A stretch of 64,000 bases of DNA from Ochotona curzoniae (Eukaryota > Chordata > Mammalia > Lagomorpha > Ochotonidae): NCBI RefSeq assembly GCF_017591425.1, contig NW_024464918.1, positions 8,678,001 to 8,742,000 on the forward strand, given 5' to 3'. This document shows, one piece after another, positions 1 through 11,345 of this stretch (position 1 is its first letter; each line of letters starts with the position of its first letter). A program made the position numbers and the translations under genes. The notes beneath the pieces were generated by a model. That model saw nothing but the letters and a program-made list of their open reading frames with translations. It had not been told where the DNA came from and made no database searches.

Positions 1-295
1 ATTATGGAAAATTAATTTAAAATACAATTAAAGAAAGAAGTTGTCTGACCCATTAAGCTCGAAATAACTTTGTATGTTTGTTCTCAAAGCACCTGTGTTG
101 AATGCGAAGAGGGATTTCAAAATGAATGAAGAGAATATATGCATGTAATTGTTTTCCTATATAGGAATCTGTTGCAATAATACGGGTGACAATCATGGGA
201 GGAGGAAATGGAAAGGGAGGGAACAGAAGAAGAAGGAGAATCCCTATACCTCCAAAATGTCGTCATGAAAAATACTAATAACAGTAAAAAAAAAA
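1..295 (+). mobile_element. L1 LINE 3' end fragment
   Basis: The segment from about 150 has the layout of a lagomorph L1 3' terminus: a purine-rich tract with GGGAGGAGG and GGGAGGG words (about 196-225), then AATCCCTATA, and a short A-run at 287-297. The same order of G-rich tract, ATCCC/ACTCCCC word, and ATAAAACT or AATA words before poly(A) recurs at about 34,360-34,450 and 62,190-62,300. The part before 150 is assumed to be the same element but is too decayed to prove. No coding remnant is visible. Confidence 0.5.
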
Positions 296-297
296 AG

Positions 298-819
298 CCT
301 AATTCTTCAAAAATATTTTAAAAACTTTCAAGAATAAAAATGAATGAAGAAAAGCTACTTCCACATCCACTTAGCATTCCTGACCTGATCAAAGGATCTT
401 ACTTGCATGGTGGCATGCTCTCGACCTTGTTGAAGACACTATGGCACGAAGTCACAATTGGTGGCTAAAAAGATCATAATAAAAGCTTTGCATTTCTTAG
501 TTGGTAAGTGGGCCCAGTCTTGCAGCCACAGGAAGACAGGTCCCATCAATAAACTCCCATATAACCCTATGGACTCCATGGACACTTAGCTAGAGCCCTA
601 CCCCTGCATTTTATGAATGAAAGTGTATCATATCACATTTACAATCCTTCCCCCCACCCAAAAAAACACATGCTAATCCAAATTATGAAACCAAACCTAG
701 TATCTAACTTCCATCTAAAAGATACATACAGGAAGACTTCAGATATAGCTTCATGTTAAGGTGCAACATACATGCTAAGAATAATAATATAAAGTAACGT
801 AAAACATAATGGTTGGTGT
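298..819. other. Single-copy AT-rich DNA, nothing recognised
   Basis: No repeat family, open frame of note, or regulatory structure could be recognised here. Confidence 0.5.
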
Positions 820-1132
820 TAGGCTGGTGTTTCGGCCACTGACATTCAACTGGGAAAGACTGGATTTAACCCCCGCCCCCCTTTGACACCTGCCTCCAGT
901 TCCTGCTAATGCAGATCTCGTGTAGCAACAGGTGGTGACTCATGTAATTGAGTTCGTGCCACCACACAGGAAACCTGGATGGCATTTCTGGCTGCCTGCT
1001 TTTGCCAGGCTCAGCCACGGCCATCTCAAGCATCTGGATGGTGAACCAGGTGGGAAAGTGCTCTGTCTCTCTCTCTCTGTCTTACTCACTATGTACCTTT
1101 TTACATCTCTCATTCTCAAATTAAAACATAAC
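820..1132 (+). mobile_element. C-SINE, old diverged copy
   Basis: A diverged lagomorph tRNA-derived SINE. The tRNA-like head is hard to read, but the body matches from the CCAGTTCCTGCTAATG segment (about 896). It continues with GAAACCTGGATGGCATTTCTGGCT, split in the usual 'gaaga-ctcctggct' position, then GCCATCTCAAGCATCTGGATGGTGAACCAG, and ends in a CTCTCTCTCTCTGTCTTACTC run and an A-rich tail. Open frames on both strands across this copy are by-products of its GC-rich body, not genes. Confidence 0.7.
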
Positions 1133-2400
1133 AATGTACATACACATCCTGAAGTGAATGTGTACATGAAACTGGGACATGGCCAGCCCCCTGGATTTTG
1201 ACTGGGGTTATTTCAAATAAAAGCACAGAACTGGATGGGGAGAGAGCCAACTGCACATACACAGAAGCTATATATATTTTCACTACCTAAGTTAGACATT
1301 GGGCTGATTACAGAAGCTAAAGTGTAACTTCACTGCTTACATAAACATGCTCATAGTCAGAAATCAGTAAGTAATGAAATTATAAATGGCCATCCTTGTC
1401 AACAGCCAGAAAAATTAAAATATAAGTAACAGCAGTAAAACATCTGTCAATCATATAATTGGACTTTTTAAAAAATTACATGACAAGAGCTAAAAAGAAA
1501 ACTGGGAAGCCATTTTATGATATATACTATTCTATTGTAAAGAATTATAAAGGGCGTTGTAACTTTATCAACAATTTTAGTGTTGATTCTTAACCATCTG
1601 CATCCTTCACATGTGTCTATGTGAGAGAAATATTTGGACAAAGGCATGAAGATGTCCTTGAAAGACTACTCAGATGCAACCATAATTTTAACAAACACAT
1701 GAAGAACATCACTCATGCTGGGAAGGTAAAAAGATACTGTTTCATCGAAACTGAATGATACTCTACAGAAAACGTTTTACATGAAGCAGAAATCCGTGTA
1801 GAACAGTAGAAATGACTCCCAACTCATTGAATGTAAAAGCAGGTGTCTGAACAAGAGGCACATCCAGTGAAGGAAGTGTTTTATGTATGCATGCATATGT
1901 GTATCTCCGTATTTTTTTAGCAACATTTCTATTCTCAAAGTTCCAGACAGCAAAAGACCAAGACTAAAGATTCAGCAGGATTTATTTTTTTCTGCAGAAG
2001 CGCCATTCCTTCAACATGACTTCTGTTTACACCGCACACTGAAATTATATCAATCTACATGAGGATATGTTTGTATTGATGGTTTCAAAATCGTCTTGCA
2101 GGATATTCCCAAACTGATCGTTCCTCAGTAGTTTGATATTACGAATTATTGAAGCATTGAAGCAGGACATGTGCTGTATTAGTTCATGTTGTTTTAATTT
2201 TTTACAAAAGCAATCTCACTGTTTGCTGTGTAAACAGACCAATAAGTTTACTTCTAAGCAATGTGAAATGAGAAAATGGGACTTATCCTTACTGAAACAA
2301 ACAACAAAGCACACAAGGCACTTTCAAGATGCTGGCTATCATGAAATAAAGATTAATAATCCACGTGAGACTGCAAGCAAAATGTGATGCTTATGACTAA
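1133..2400. other. Single-copy or unrecognisably old DNA
   Basis: AT-rich sequence with no repeat I can name. A-rich stretches in the first 700 bases could be very old L1, but no diagnostic words support this. The 84-codon open frame at 2133-2387 has no recognisable domain. Confidence 0.4.
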
Positions 2401-4021
2401 CCCTAGGCTGTAGCAAAAGTTGATGGGATGGGCATGGCAAACATGGACACAGCACAGAGGACTTCCTGCACTGCTGATGCAGAGACGAGATTTTGAGAGT
2501 GCCAATCTAGTTCCTGGAATTTGCAGGAAAAACTAACAGAGAGAAAAAAACAAATAGACAGAAAGAAGCCGTGAGGTCTCTGAGAAGTTATTCCAGAATT
2601 CAGCCAGAAACTCACTTGTGAACATACACCAAAAAACTACCAAAGCTAGAGAGAGGAGCTGCCCGAAAAAAAAAAAAATGCTATCATGAAAACAGTGTTT
2701 CCATGAATCATGAGGCACAAAACAGAGCATGGAAATGGTCTTGAAATAGCAATACAAAATAATAACCCTAAGAACAAGCACTTCTCTGGTATCTGGTATA
2801 CCTAACAAAAATTTATACTGAATCCCTTTAAGATAGAAATATTTTGAACAAAGAAGTTTCCTAATATACACTGCAGTAGGATGCAAAGCTAGGCAGCTCC
2901 CAAGAAGGTGGAGTTCACAGTATCTTTCACCCAAACAAAACTGGAAATAAAAAAATTGCATAAAAGCAGTTTTTAAATAGAAGTCATGTAAAAGAGTCAA
3001 ATTAATTGAGAAGACCTTAAATTGACCCAGATGTTGTAATTCACAGATAGGGATGTTAAAAGAGCTATAAAATCGTCTTCCATATGTTCAAAAATTAAGT
3101 AGACACATGGAAGATACGTAAAAAACCAAACTTAAAACTCACAGACAAAAATTGCCATGTATAAAATAAAAAAAAAAATACCAGATGGGTTTAATGACAG
3201 AGCAGACATTACAGAACAAATGCAGAACGTGAAGGCATAGCAACCCAAAATAAGGTGAACAAAACAGAAAACATTTTTTTTTCTTAAAGAACATCAATAA
3301 TCTGCGAAATAACTCTAACTGGAGGGGAATGTGTGAAAAGAGGTTTTAGTGAGAAATGCAAAGACTAGATTCTTCGAAATTTGTTGAAAACATTTCAGCA
3401 TTCAGGTCCCAAAAAAATCACAATGAAATGCCAAACACAGACATGAAAAACAAACTATACCAAAGCAAATCACAACAAAAATTGCTAAAAGTCAGTTGCA
3501 AAACCTTAAAAGAGAATTTTTATGAACAGGAAAAACCACAAGGAGGATCGCAAGATACATCTGGGGAAAACATATACAAGACTACAGTTCAGCAGTAATT
3601 ATAAAATATCTAAAAAGAAATCAATAATCTAAATACCCTTGAAAATTAAAAGTTTTCAGATACACAAAAGCAGAAATAATTCATCATTGCTGGATAAGCA
3701 CAATAAAATATTTTGGAATAAATCCATTGGTCAGCAAATAAATTTTAATGCTACACTGTAATAAGTTTACATTAGCTTAAACATGAACATCCTGAGGTTA
3801 CCACTAAAATAACATACAGATTAGATTGTATTACTATTTATTAAGAGTTATATGTGAGCTAATTCAATATTATGCAGAAGAAACAGAAAAAAATATACAA
3901 AAATCAGACAAATAATATAAAGCCAATGCAAACAATAAACACAGGCAAATATAAACACCTCAAGAATTACATGAAATATAAATGGCATAAATGCCAAATT
4001 GGAAGCACAGAATTGGGGAAT
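2400..4021 (+). mobile_element. Ancient L1 LINE, 5'UTR to ORF1 remnant
   Basis: A-rich, purine-biased sense strand typical of L1. From about 3012 the text follows L1M/HAL1-type ORF1: words such as CTTAAATTGACCCAGATGTT, AATTCACAGA, AAAAGAGCTATAA, TCCATATGTTCAAAAA and GACACATGGAAGATA. Further on, 3356-3598 keeps an open 80-codon relic with a KLLK-like segment where ORF1p has its C-terminal domain. The part before about 3000 resembles an L1M 5'UTR but is less certain. Many stops and frameshifts make it non-functional. ORF1p is normally an RNA-binding coiled-coil protein; nothing here could make it. Confidence 0.65.
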
Positions 4022-4305
4022 AACAACATGGTATGACAGGTAGTTCTCCCACCTGTGATTCCAGAATCTGATACAGGCACTGTTTTGCATCCTGGCAGCA
4101 CCCCTTTCAATTCAGCTCCCTGTTAATGGACTACAAAAATCAGAAGACAGGCCAAGCATTTGGGCTGTAATAACCCATGTGGACACCCTGAAAGAAGCTC
4201 CTGGTTCATGGCTCCCACCTGACTCAGTCTTTGGCCATTGAGGCAGTCTGTGAGGTCATCAGACAACAGATTTCCATTCTCTATGTAACTCCAATTTTCA
4301 AAGAA
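4022..4305 (+). mobile_element. C-SINE inserted in ancient L1
   Basis: Matches the body of the lagomorph SINE: CAGCTCCCTGTTAATGG (about 4116), GGCCAAGCATTTGGGCT, CCATGTGGACACCCTGAAAGAAGCTCCTGG, then TTGGCCATTGAGGCAGT and a TTCCATTCTCTATGTAACTCC-type tail ending TTTTCAAA. The copy sits between L1 ORF1 relics and later L1 sequence, so it post-dates that L1. Confidence 0.75.
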
Positions 4306-4369
4306 ATGAGAAGTCTTTAAACAATATGAGACTGCAAGAATGGTTTAAAAACCACAGCAATAGAGGATA

Positions 4370-4690
4370 GCACTGTAACACGGTATATTAAGCCTTTACC
4401 TGGTGGGCCATCATCTCATATGAACACTGGTTCAAGAGCCAGCTGTTCTACTTATGATCCAGTTTCCTGCCAAAGCACCTGGGAAATCAGAAAAGATGGT
4501 CCAGGTCGTTAGGCTCTTACAACCCTAGTGGGACATTCAGAAGAACCCAGGCTGCTGGCTTCAGAATGGACCAGCTCCAACCACTGCAGCTTCTTGGAGA
4601 GTAGACTGCTGGATGCATGATCGATCAATCTCAATCTCTCTCTCCCCTTCTCTCATAAATCTCAACTTTGAAATAAGACACTTAAAATAT
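4370..4690 (+). mobile_element. C-SINE, second copy in the L1
   Basis: A second old copy, about 65 bases after the previous one. Recognisable parts are GCACCTGGGAAATCAG, GGTCCAGGTCGTTAGGCTC, CATTCAGAAGAACCCAGGCTGCTGG, GGACCAGCTCCAACCACTGCAGC and a CTCTCTCTCCCC-rich 3' part ending in an A-rich tail. No clear target-site duplication remains. Confidence 0.75.
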
Positions 4691-4960
4691 AAAGTTATAA
4701 GTACAAAAATACAAATTTTAAGTAAAGGAATATTACCACATACAATTCTAACCTTAACAGATGAAAGCTGAATTGGCTGTTAAATATCAGATGAACTATG
4801 CTTCAAAGCAAACATAAGCACCAGTTATATTTTTACAGATAATGATGAAGATTCAATTCGCTAAAACAGAGCTATTATACATTTCATGTACCTAATAACA
4901 AAACTTTGAAATATATAAAACATCTACAGGATAAGCATTACTAAACAAATAAATATCTAG
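4691..4960 (+). mobile_element. Ancient L1, early ORF2 remnant
   Basis: Resembles early ORF2 of old mammalian L1: the stretch around 4850-4930 follows the order seen in that region (AATTCGCTAAAACAGAG, ATTATACATTTCATG, CACCTAATAAC-like, AAATATATAAAACA). It probably continues the element at 2400-4021, split by the two SINEs. It is too degenerate to encode endonuclease or reverse transcriptase. Confidence 0.45.
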
Positions 4961-5204
4961 AATCAAAGAATCTACTGTTCTTTTCTGTTGCCCTTTCAAA
5001 TAAAGAAGCATTGCAAAAATTTCCAATGTTCTCAAAATAAAAAATATTCATATCAATAGCACTGTAATATGACTGAATGAAAATGCTAACGATTTCTGAT
5101 AATTTTCAAATATGTGAAAAGCAAATAACTCACATTTATACAACCCATACGTTAAAGTTTACAAAGCAAAGCAAAACACAACACAAATATATATGTGTTT
5201 ATAT

Positions 5205-5552
5205 ACAAACATATATCCTCACAGGTAAACTCTATAATGGAGTATAGCATAATGGAAAATTAAAATAAATTTCAGTATTCATCTCTACTCCTGAATAAAA
5301 TAAGGACTCCCAACGAAACTTAAATCTACCTTGATGATAGTATAACAGTCAACCATTGTCTATACTTAAAATTCCATGATACATTTCAATAGTAAACATT
5401 GGACTATTGACTCCAGCTAAAGGACCACACTACTGCAATTTATGGGAGAAAACAGCTGCGGGAATGAGAGGCTGAATGAGGGGGCAGAATCCCTGTGGCT
5501 ATAAAACAGTACCCCGAAAAACAATCAATCAATTAACCAACCAATAAAATGA
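5205..5552 (+). mobile_element. L1 3' UTR/3' end
   Basis: Shares a run of landmarks with the fragment at about 34,140-34,450: a CATCTCTACTCCTGAATAAA block, GGACTCCCAACGAAAC, TTAAATCTACCTTGA, then GACTCCAGCTAAAGGACCACAC, GGGAGAAAACAGCTG, and AGAATCCCTGTGGCTATAAAAC before the end. The two fragments are therefore copies of one lagomorph L1 3' region. The polypurine tract is short and degraded here. Confidence 0.65.
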
Positions 5553-6320
5553 GATGGAGGAAACGTGGGGAGGGAAAGGGAAAAAAGGTACAGGAAAGAT
5601 TTCTTGAAAAATAACAAAATATTAAACTTCATTGCAAGAAAAAAACCAAGAGGTTGGGGGGAGATATTCTTTGGAAAATTAGTTGGTGTTTCTGCCCCTA
5701 ATAAATGCACTGGCTTTCACTATGACATTTTAACACACAAAACAGGCACAAATACTATATCGCCTCTTGCAGAAACAATGAAAGAACAAATTTGCCCATT
5801 TTCCAAAATCATATGTACTAAGCGTATTAAGCCAATTACAGCAATACAAATACCACATGTCTTCTCAAATAAGTGGCATTTTTCTCATATATACAGTATT
5901 TGTCACACAGATTTGGGTGACAGCTATTTCTCACACATGATTGGTGATACTTCTGTCATATATATGCGTACATGTGTCTATTACCAAAAATAGGTGTATG
6001 GCATATTATCTCACATATCTATGTTTATAAACTTTATCTAAGCTGAATTACAGCCATTACTTAATAACACAATTTCATTTCCTCACATTATGATCTTTGT
6101 CTTGAACTCTGCATTATATAGCCCTACTGTGCCGAAAAAGAGCACATATGCACAGATTAAACATATAGGAAGATAAACACACAGATTAAGTTAAATCCCA
6201 AACAAAATATTGTCTGGGTCTTTTAGACAGACACTAAAAAACTTGTTTTAAAATTCACAAAGATGCAAGAATAAGCAAGAGAACCTGAGGAAGTAGAAAA
6301 CACAGGACTAACAATTGTTG
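5553..6320. other. AT-rich DNA, no recognised content
   Basis: Includes a purine-rich patch (about 5550-5670) directly downstream of an L1 3' end and TATA-rich text around 5885-5975. The 142-codon open frame at 5565-5993 starts inside that purine-rich low-complexity patch and shows no domain; I do not call it a gene. Confidence 0.4.
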
Positions 6321-6329
6321 AGTTTAAGA

Positions 6330-7060
6330 CTTAGTGCAAACCTGCAGAACAAAGACAAGGCAGTGCGAGCATGATGACTGGCATACATATAAATGGGGCA
6401 GAGTGAAGTGCAGAGAAACAAAACCATACACATGGACAACAGCTTTGGCAAAGGTGCCAAGAGAACTTAATGTAGAGGGAAAAAAAAAGTATTGAAGTTT
6501 CACACTATATTCTTGCACAAAAAATAAAAACACCATACACATAAATGTAAGGTACAACATTATACATTTTGGCCAGCAACGTAGAATAAAACTCTGCATT
6601 CTCAGTTTATGCCACTAGCTCCTAGATAAGATACCAAAAGCATGATTCATAAAATGAGACAAAATGAAATACATATCAAAACAGGGTGAAAAATCCGAGA
6701 GGACATCGGAAGAAGAGTCAGAAAAATTTCATCCCCACAGACAATAACCCCAAATTCTGTCGTTGAGGAATTTCTTTTATACAAATATCCATAAACAACT
6801 TCTAAAACCTTAGCATAAACATCTTACTACAGAAAAAGATAAGTCAATAACAGATGCCTCACTCAACAAGCTACATAAACGGAAAGAGTTTCTATGTGAG
6901 AGTTTCTTATAATTATTCTCAAGCAATATGCAAATTTTTGCTACAATGAGACACTATTGTACACTCACTAAGATGGCTAATATTCGCAGAGATAACTGTG
7001 GCACCCACTGGTGAGGACAAATAGAAACCACGCTGGAAAATATCCACCTGATCCTAAGGA
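6330..7060 (+). mobile_element. L1 LINE, late ORF2 fragment
   Basis: Colinear with the 3' third of mammalian L1 ORF2. AAAACCATACACATGGACAACAGCTTTGGC and AGGTGCCAAGAG (about 6420) match the region that encodes the ORF2p C-terminal half, CACCATACACATAAATGTAAGGT (about 6530) follows, then AAGATACCAAAAGCATGATTCATAAAA (about 6625), and ACAATGAGACACTATTGTACACTCACTAAGATGGCTAAT (about 6944) ends it. Multiple stops make it dead. In intact L1 this part of ORF2p includes the cysteine-rich C-terminal region. Confidence 0.8.
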
Positions 7061-7255
7061 AGGTAGGAGAACAGAGGAAGTTAAACCTAGAATATACCCC
7101 AGTGAATGAGATCAAGGCTCCGTCAGCCCTTCGTTGCTTGGACCATGTTCTGTTCAGTACTGTGTCCCATCACTTCATCCAGTACTACCAATGGCAACTC
7201 TTCAGATGGCAGCCATGTTTGTTGTTATCAACACAGCTATGGTGAACATCCTTAC

Positions 7256-7305
7256 AGAACAGCAGAGTGGAAGCACAATTTGTAATCATGGTACTCTGCT
7301 GTTCT
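7256..7305. repeat. Inverted repeat, 13-base stem
   Basis: AGAACAGCAGAGT at 7256-7268 is the exact reverse complement of ACTCTGCTGTTCT at 7293-7305, separated by 24 bases. No adjacent transposon end is visible. Confidence 0.85.
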
Positions 7306-8918
7306 TTAGACATCACTCAGGTTCCCTCCAGATATGGGTTCATCCAAAAAGTGAGCTGGGCTGCACCCACATCAGAGATGACCCTCCTGTTCAGGATTAT
7401 ACTTGGAAAAATGTCATAAAAGCCTCATATTGGTTGAATGTAGCCACAATTTCTGTTCCTTTCTTTGTATGGGAGCCAAATGCACAAATAATTTCAGAAA
7501 CACATAAGGAAACAACAAAATAATCTGTCGTCATAAACACTGCCCCTGAAAGCTGCTTAGTGTGAGGTTACTCTTACAGTAATATATATACCAATACTTT
7601 ACTTCCTCAGTGATATAGTAAAGAAGGTATATATGACTGCCTCTGTTATATAATTAAACTCTGTGCAAGTTGCTTAGGAAATCTTTCCACGCTGAACTGG
7701 AAAGGAAATAGTTCAATGCTTCAACTCCTCTCTTTTGTAACAGAAAAGCCACACTTCTGGCCAATGCTTTGCTTTTACGTATAAACCAAAAAATACTCTA
7801 TGAAGTGTTAGTGTCCAACAGGAAGAAATCCATCTTATGAATGACAGGATGATGATATTGAAATACTCAGCACATATTGGAAATGTACCCAAAGTTCATT
7901 AAAAAAAACAAACTGTAAAACATAAGGACCGAAGTTTCATTCAGAGCTGAGAGTGTGCAAAAGGCACACCAGAGCCTATGTTCCTCCCGATTTTTTTCTC
8001 CCTTCATTTTAATCCTCCTGGGCATTCAGGGAAACTGTATCTATCAATTTATTTTTGCAGTAAGTTTGGAACCATATGGCAGAAGTAATGTAAGATACTT
8101 ATATGCCTTCCTCCTATCAACATCCTTTTCAGCACAGGAAACCGGCAGGCCGTGTGTTTCAAATAATTCATCTACATCATGGTTGAGCTTCCAACAGACT
8201 GGAACTTTGAGTAACCATGGGAAGCAGAGATCCTGCCAGCCTGCATTAAGCGTGGGATGGAAACTAGGAACCAGCCACTTCCCGTCAGATGCTACAACCT
8301 GGCGACCGGACACCACCGTGTGACCTAGTCTGTCCTATTATTCTCTCCTGTGTTTGCAGACACATACACATCTGCAGATATACATCCCAGACAATTATAC
8401 ACAGATTATAAACAGATTTCCTTTCCAAATTTTGAGATTTGCTCTTGCTTTGTTCAACTCCATATTTGATTTTTCCCAAAATACACCCAACTTATATAAT
8501 TTTCAGAAATTCGCTAGATGTTTTTTGTAATAATTACCTGGCAGAGACCTTGTATTTCAGAGAGAGCTTAAGTACTACATTTACGTACTTTTCCAAACAT
8601 GTTTTCCTTTCTTGTTACACACAAAGGCTTTACTCCCAGATCTTCTGGTTTCTTATGTCAAGCTTTTTTTAATATATAATAATCTGTACTCATATTCACC
8701 TTCTTGTAACATATTTTTTCCATTATATCTACAACTTTATTAGTCAGAAACCTGCTTTCTATTTTCTGTCTTTCAAGTTCTGAATGCCACATTTTATTAT
8801 ATTTTCACATTGTATTTTATGAAGTGAACCAGTACTTCATGTCAACAACCTAAGTGTAAAGAAAGAAACGGGATGCAGGTGATCAGTGAAAAGGACCAGG
8901 TGAGATCTGCTGTCTACG

Positions 8919-8949
8919 AAACAGGTTCATCGAGTAAACAGGTTCATCG
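8919..8949. repeat. 17-base tandem duplication, AAACAGGTTCATCG
   Basis: AAACAGGTTCATCG occurs at 8919-8932 and again at 8936-8949, in direct orientation with period 17. Two copies only. Confidence 0.85.
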
Positions 8950-9240
8950 GTTAGTTTTGAGTATTTCCCACACACTAAGACTTAAATAATTTTCATCACA
9001 GATTCACCTGGCAGATGTTGCAAATATTTTTTCCCATTCACATACATGTGTTTGCGTATCTGTACACAAAACGACAAGATCAGGCAAGTTAGAAGGAAGC
9101 AAGGAATTCACCATCACAACAAAAACAGCAACAACAAAAAACCATGAAACAAGATCACAAATAACCCAAACTAGAAAGTCACTTGCCAGCAGGATTTCTC
9201 TCTTATGAGCAATAACACCCAACAGCAGCTCACCTTGCAT

Positions 9241-10139
9241 AATCTTGGACTAAAATGAAAGAAACGCCAGACGAAAAAGCAAAGCTGTCTTAGCCAAACT
9301 TGGCTTACAGAAGATGGAGAAATAATTACAGTTCATCAAAGACTCAAATAGCATGAGTAAGCATGTGTTCCGGTTCACCTGTATGACACTATTATCATGC
9401 GAACACAAAAACAGTTTGCAGCACATTTCTTCAGAAAATCACATTACTGAATTTGGTAAACGTCCTATGATTTCATATTCAGGAAATTAAAAAAAATATT
9501 TTAGGAAAACAGGAAATGAACAACTCCGAATAACAGGCTGGGTTTTAAGCAAGCATTTCTTAAATACACAGATCACTAAAAAAGGGGTTCCCAGGATGGA
9601 CAGATTTTTAGTAATACACAACTACAAGGTTTGGTCTTGTTTTCAAGCAGGCATTTCTCCTCAGCCTCTGATTTTCTCATGTTCACAAAATGGAAAATCA
9701 ACAAGGAACATATAACACTCTTACAGCCTCTAGTTTCAAAATCTCATGGTCGCATTAGCTGCCATCTCATCCTGATTTTTGCTTAAAACCATTTATTAGC
9801 TCAATTCTGCACCTTTTCCATTCTTAATCAGGGTTCCCCCACAGGTGATCATGCACAACAGCAGAGCACCGTGGATGGGATGCAAAAACATGACAACTCA
9901 GAGGCCAAATGTCCGTTAAGATGTAGTTTGCAAACTCTTCCTTGTTTGCTGCCTACTGTCTGTTTTTAAATAATGCACAAATCAACTCCAGTACCATGGA
10001 AATAATCAACACAGGATCAAAACCTGGAGTTTCTGGTAGTGCACAAATCAAAAGCTGTAGGAATCCAACAGCTGGAGCCTGTCTCATTATTTCCCTGTTC
10101 TTTGATGTGCCTTTCAGCCAAGTATCTTAGAGAATTACT
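9241..10139. other. Single-copy DNA, nothing recognised
   Basis: No repeat family or coding signature recognised. Confidence 0.4.
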
Positions 10140-11345
10140 TGCAGATATGTCTATCTACAAATTCTACATTGCTTACATATTATAGTTTCCAACAGAGATA
10201 AATACTGTAACTGAGCTCTCATTTTCAAAACAGAACCCCCCTTCCTTTTTTATCTTCCATTATGCACACAATCTTGTAAATGGCAGAACTGAAATCAGCT
10301 GCATCTAATAAGAGACTCAAGTTTGTTATTGACTCTGAGATGCTAGTTTCCATTAGATCATCCATCATAGCTTTATTATGTGATCAACTGCCTAATTAAT
10401 TTTGTACTGGGGTATTTAGACAGAACACTGAATGTTTCAGTGGGGTTTTGCTATAATCCTGCACCTGCGGCCTCGGAGATTTAGATATCCTCCTATCATA
10501 AGTTTGTACTGCGACTATAATCACTTCTGCTTCACTAGGATTCCAGCAACTCAGTCCAGCAAAATTCGGCAATATTAATTTCAAAAACACCAGAACATTT
10601 GCATCTGTGGTTGTGTTTCTTTGGACTTTCATCAGATCAAAGTCACGGCAAGATATTAAGAGCGCTAGATACAATATTTTGTTCAGACAGTTTTAGTGGT
10701 TAAATCAGACACTGTTTTGATTCTCGGTGCTTATCTGTTAATATGAACAGATGCAATCATGCTATTGTATAAAGACTCTTGATTGCCAGCACTATTTGAT
10801 TTTGCAACCATTCGCTAGTGATAATTAAAGATAACGGGATATCCTATACAGTAATAATTAAAGATAGCTTTGTGGACTTTATCACATGAATAAATGCCAA
10901 ACAGAAAGAACTGGTTCTTTAAAGTTCATTATGCTATGCACATTTTTGGGAAGGCCAAGTTTGAAAAGTCTCAAAAAGAGACATTTAGGAGGAACAGCTT
11001 TAGCTAAATCCGAGCTCATCTCCAAGTTTCCCTTGTCGCGGCTGCCACACGTTGAGGCTTTATTCTTTATTTGTTTGGGAAAATGCCAGTGAGAATATGC
11101 CGCTGACAAGGCACAGAAAGGAGTCAAATGATATTGGGTCTTATAGTCCACACACAAAGAGGCATTCATAAATGTAGTCCATTTAAACACTCTTCGGAGC
11201 TAGCCTCCATTTGAGAAGGGGAAAGCAGGATTTTGAAACCTTGTTTTTATCCATTCCGTGGAGGCTGCACCACAGCTCCAGGTACACACAGCACCTCCCT
11301 CGGGACAGTACTCCTGCTGGGACCGAGGCTGAGGCAAATGGTTTT
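10140..11345. promoter_or_regulatory. Candidate conserved noncoding element
   Basis: About 1.2 kb free of any recognisable repeat, on either side of which repeats are common. It holds transcription-factor-like words: TAATTA (10,395, 10,822, 10,855), AGATAA/AGATA, GATTGCCAGCACTATTTGATTTTGC, and two ATAATTAAAGATA copies 33 bases apart. CpG dinucleotides survive here more often than in nearby DNA (for example around 10,465, 10,510, 10,645 and 11,010-11,055). This resembles developmental enhancers in gene deserts, but no alignment was available, so the call is inference only. Confidence 0.3.
10821..10866. repeat. Duplicated ATAATTAAAGATA motif
   Basis: ATAATTAAAGATA at 10,821-10,833 is repeated exactly at 10,854-10,866. 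Each copy combines a TAATTA homeodomain-type core with AGATA. Between them is the palindrome GGATATCC (about 10,838-10,845). Confidence 0.8.

Larger units (their letters stand above)
7061..9240. other. Single-copy DNA with one strong hairpin
   Basis: No repeat recognised. Contains the longest unexplained open frame in this part (7134-7523, 129 codons, plus strand), whose translation shows no motif, signal peptide or membrane segment that I recognise. A 13-base perfect inverted repeat lies inside it (7256-7268 with 7293-7305). A 17-base tandem duplication lies at 8919-8949. Confidence 0.4.

Noticed and set aside
5565..5993. 142-codon open frame
   Set aside because: Begins in purine-rich low-complexity DNA next to an L1 3' end and has no recognisable features.
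7134..7523. 129-codon open frame as a gene
   Set aside because: No domain, signal or membrane segment, no splice context, and a single open frame this long is expected by chance in 64 kb of six-frame sequence.
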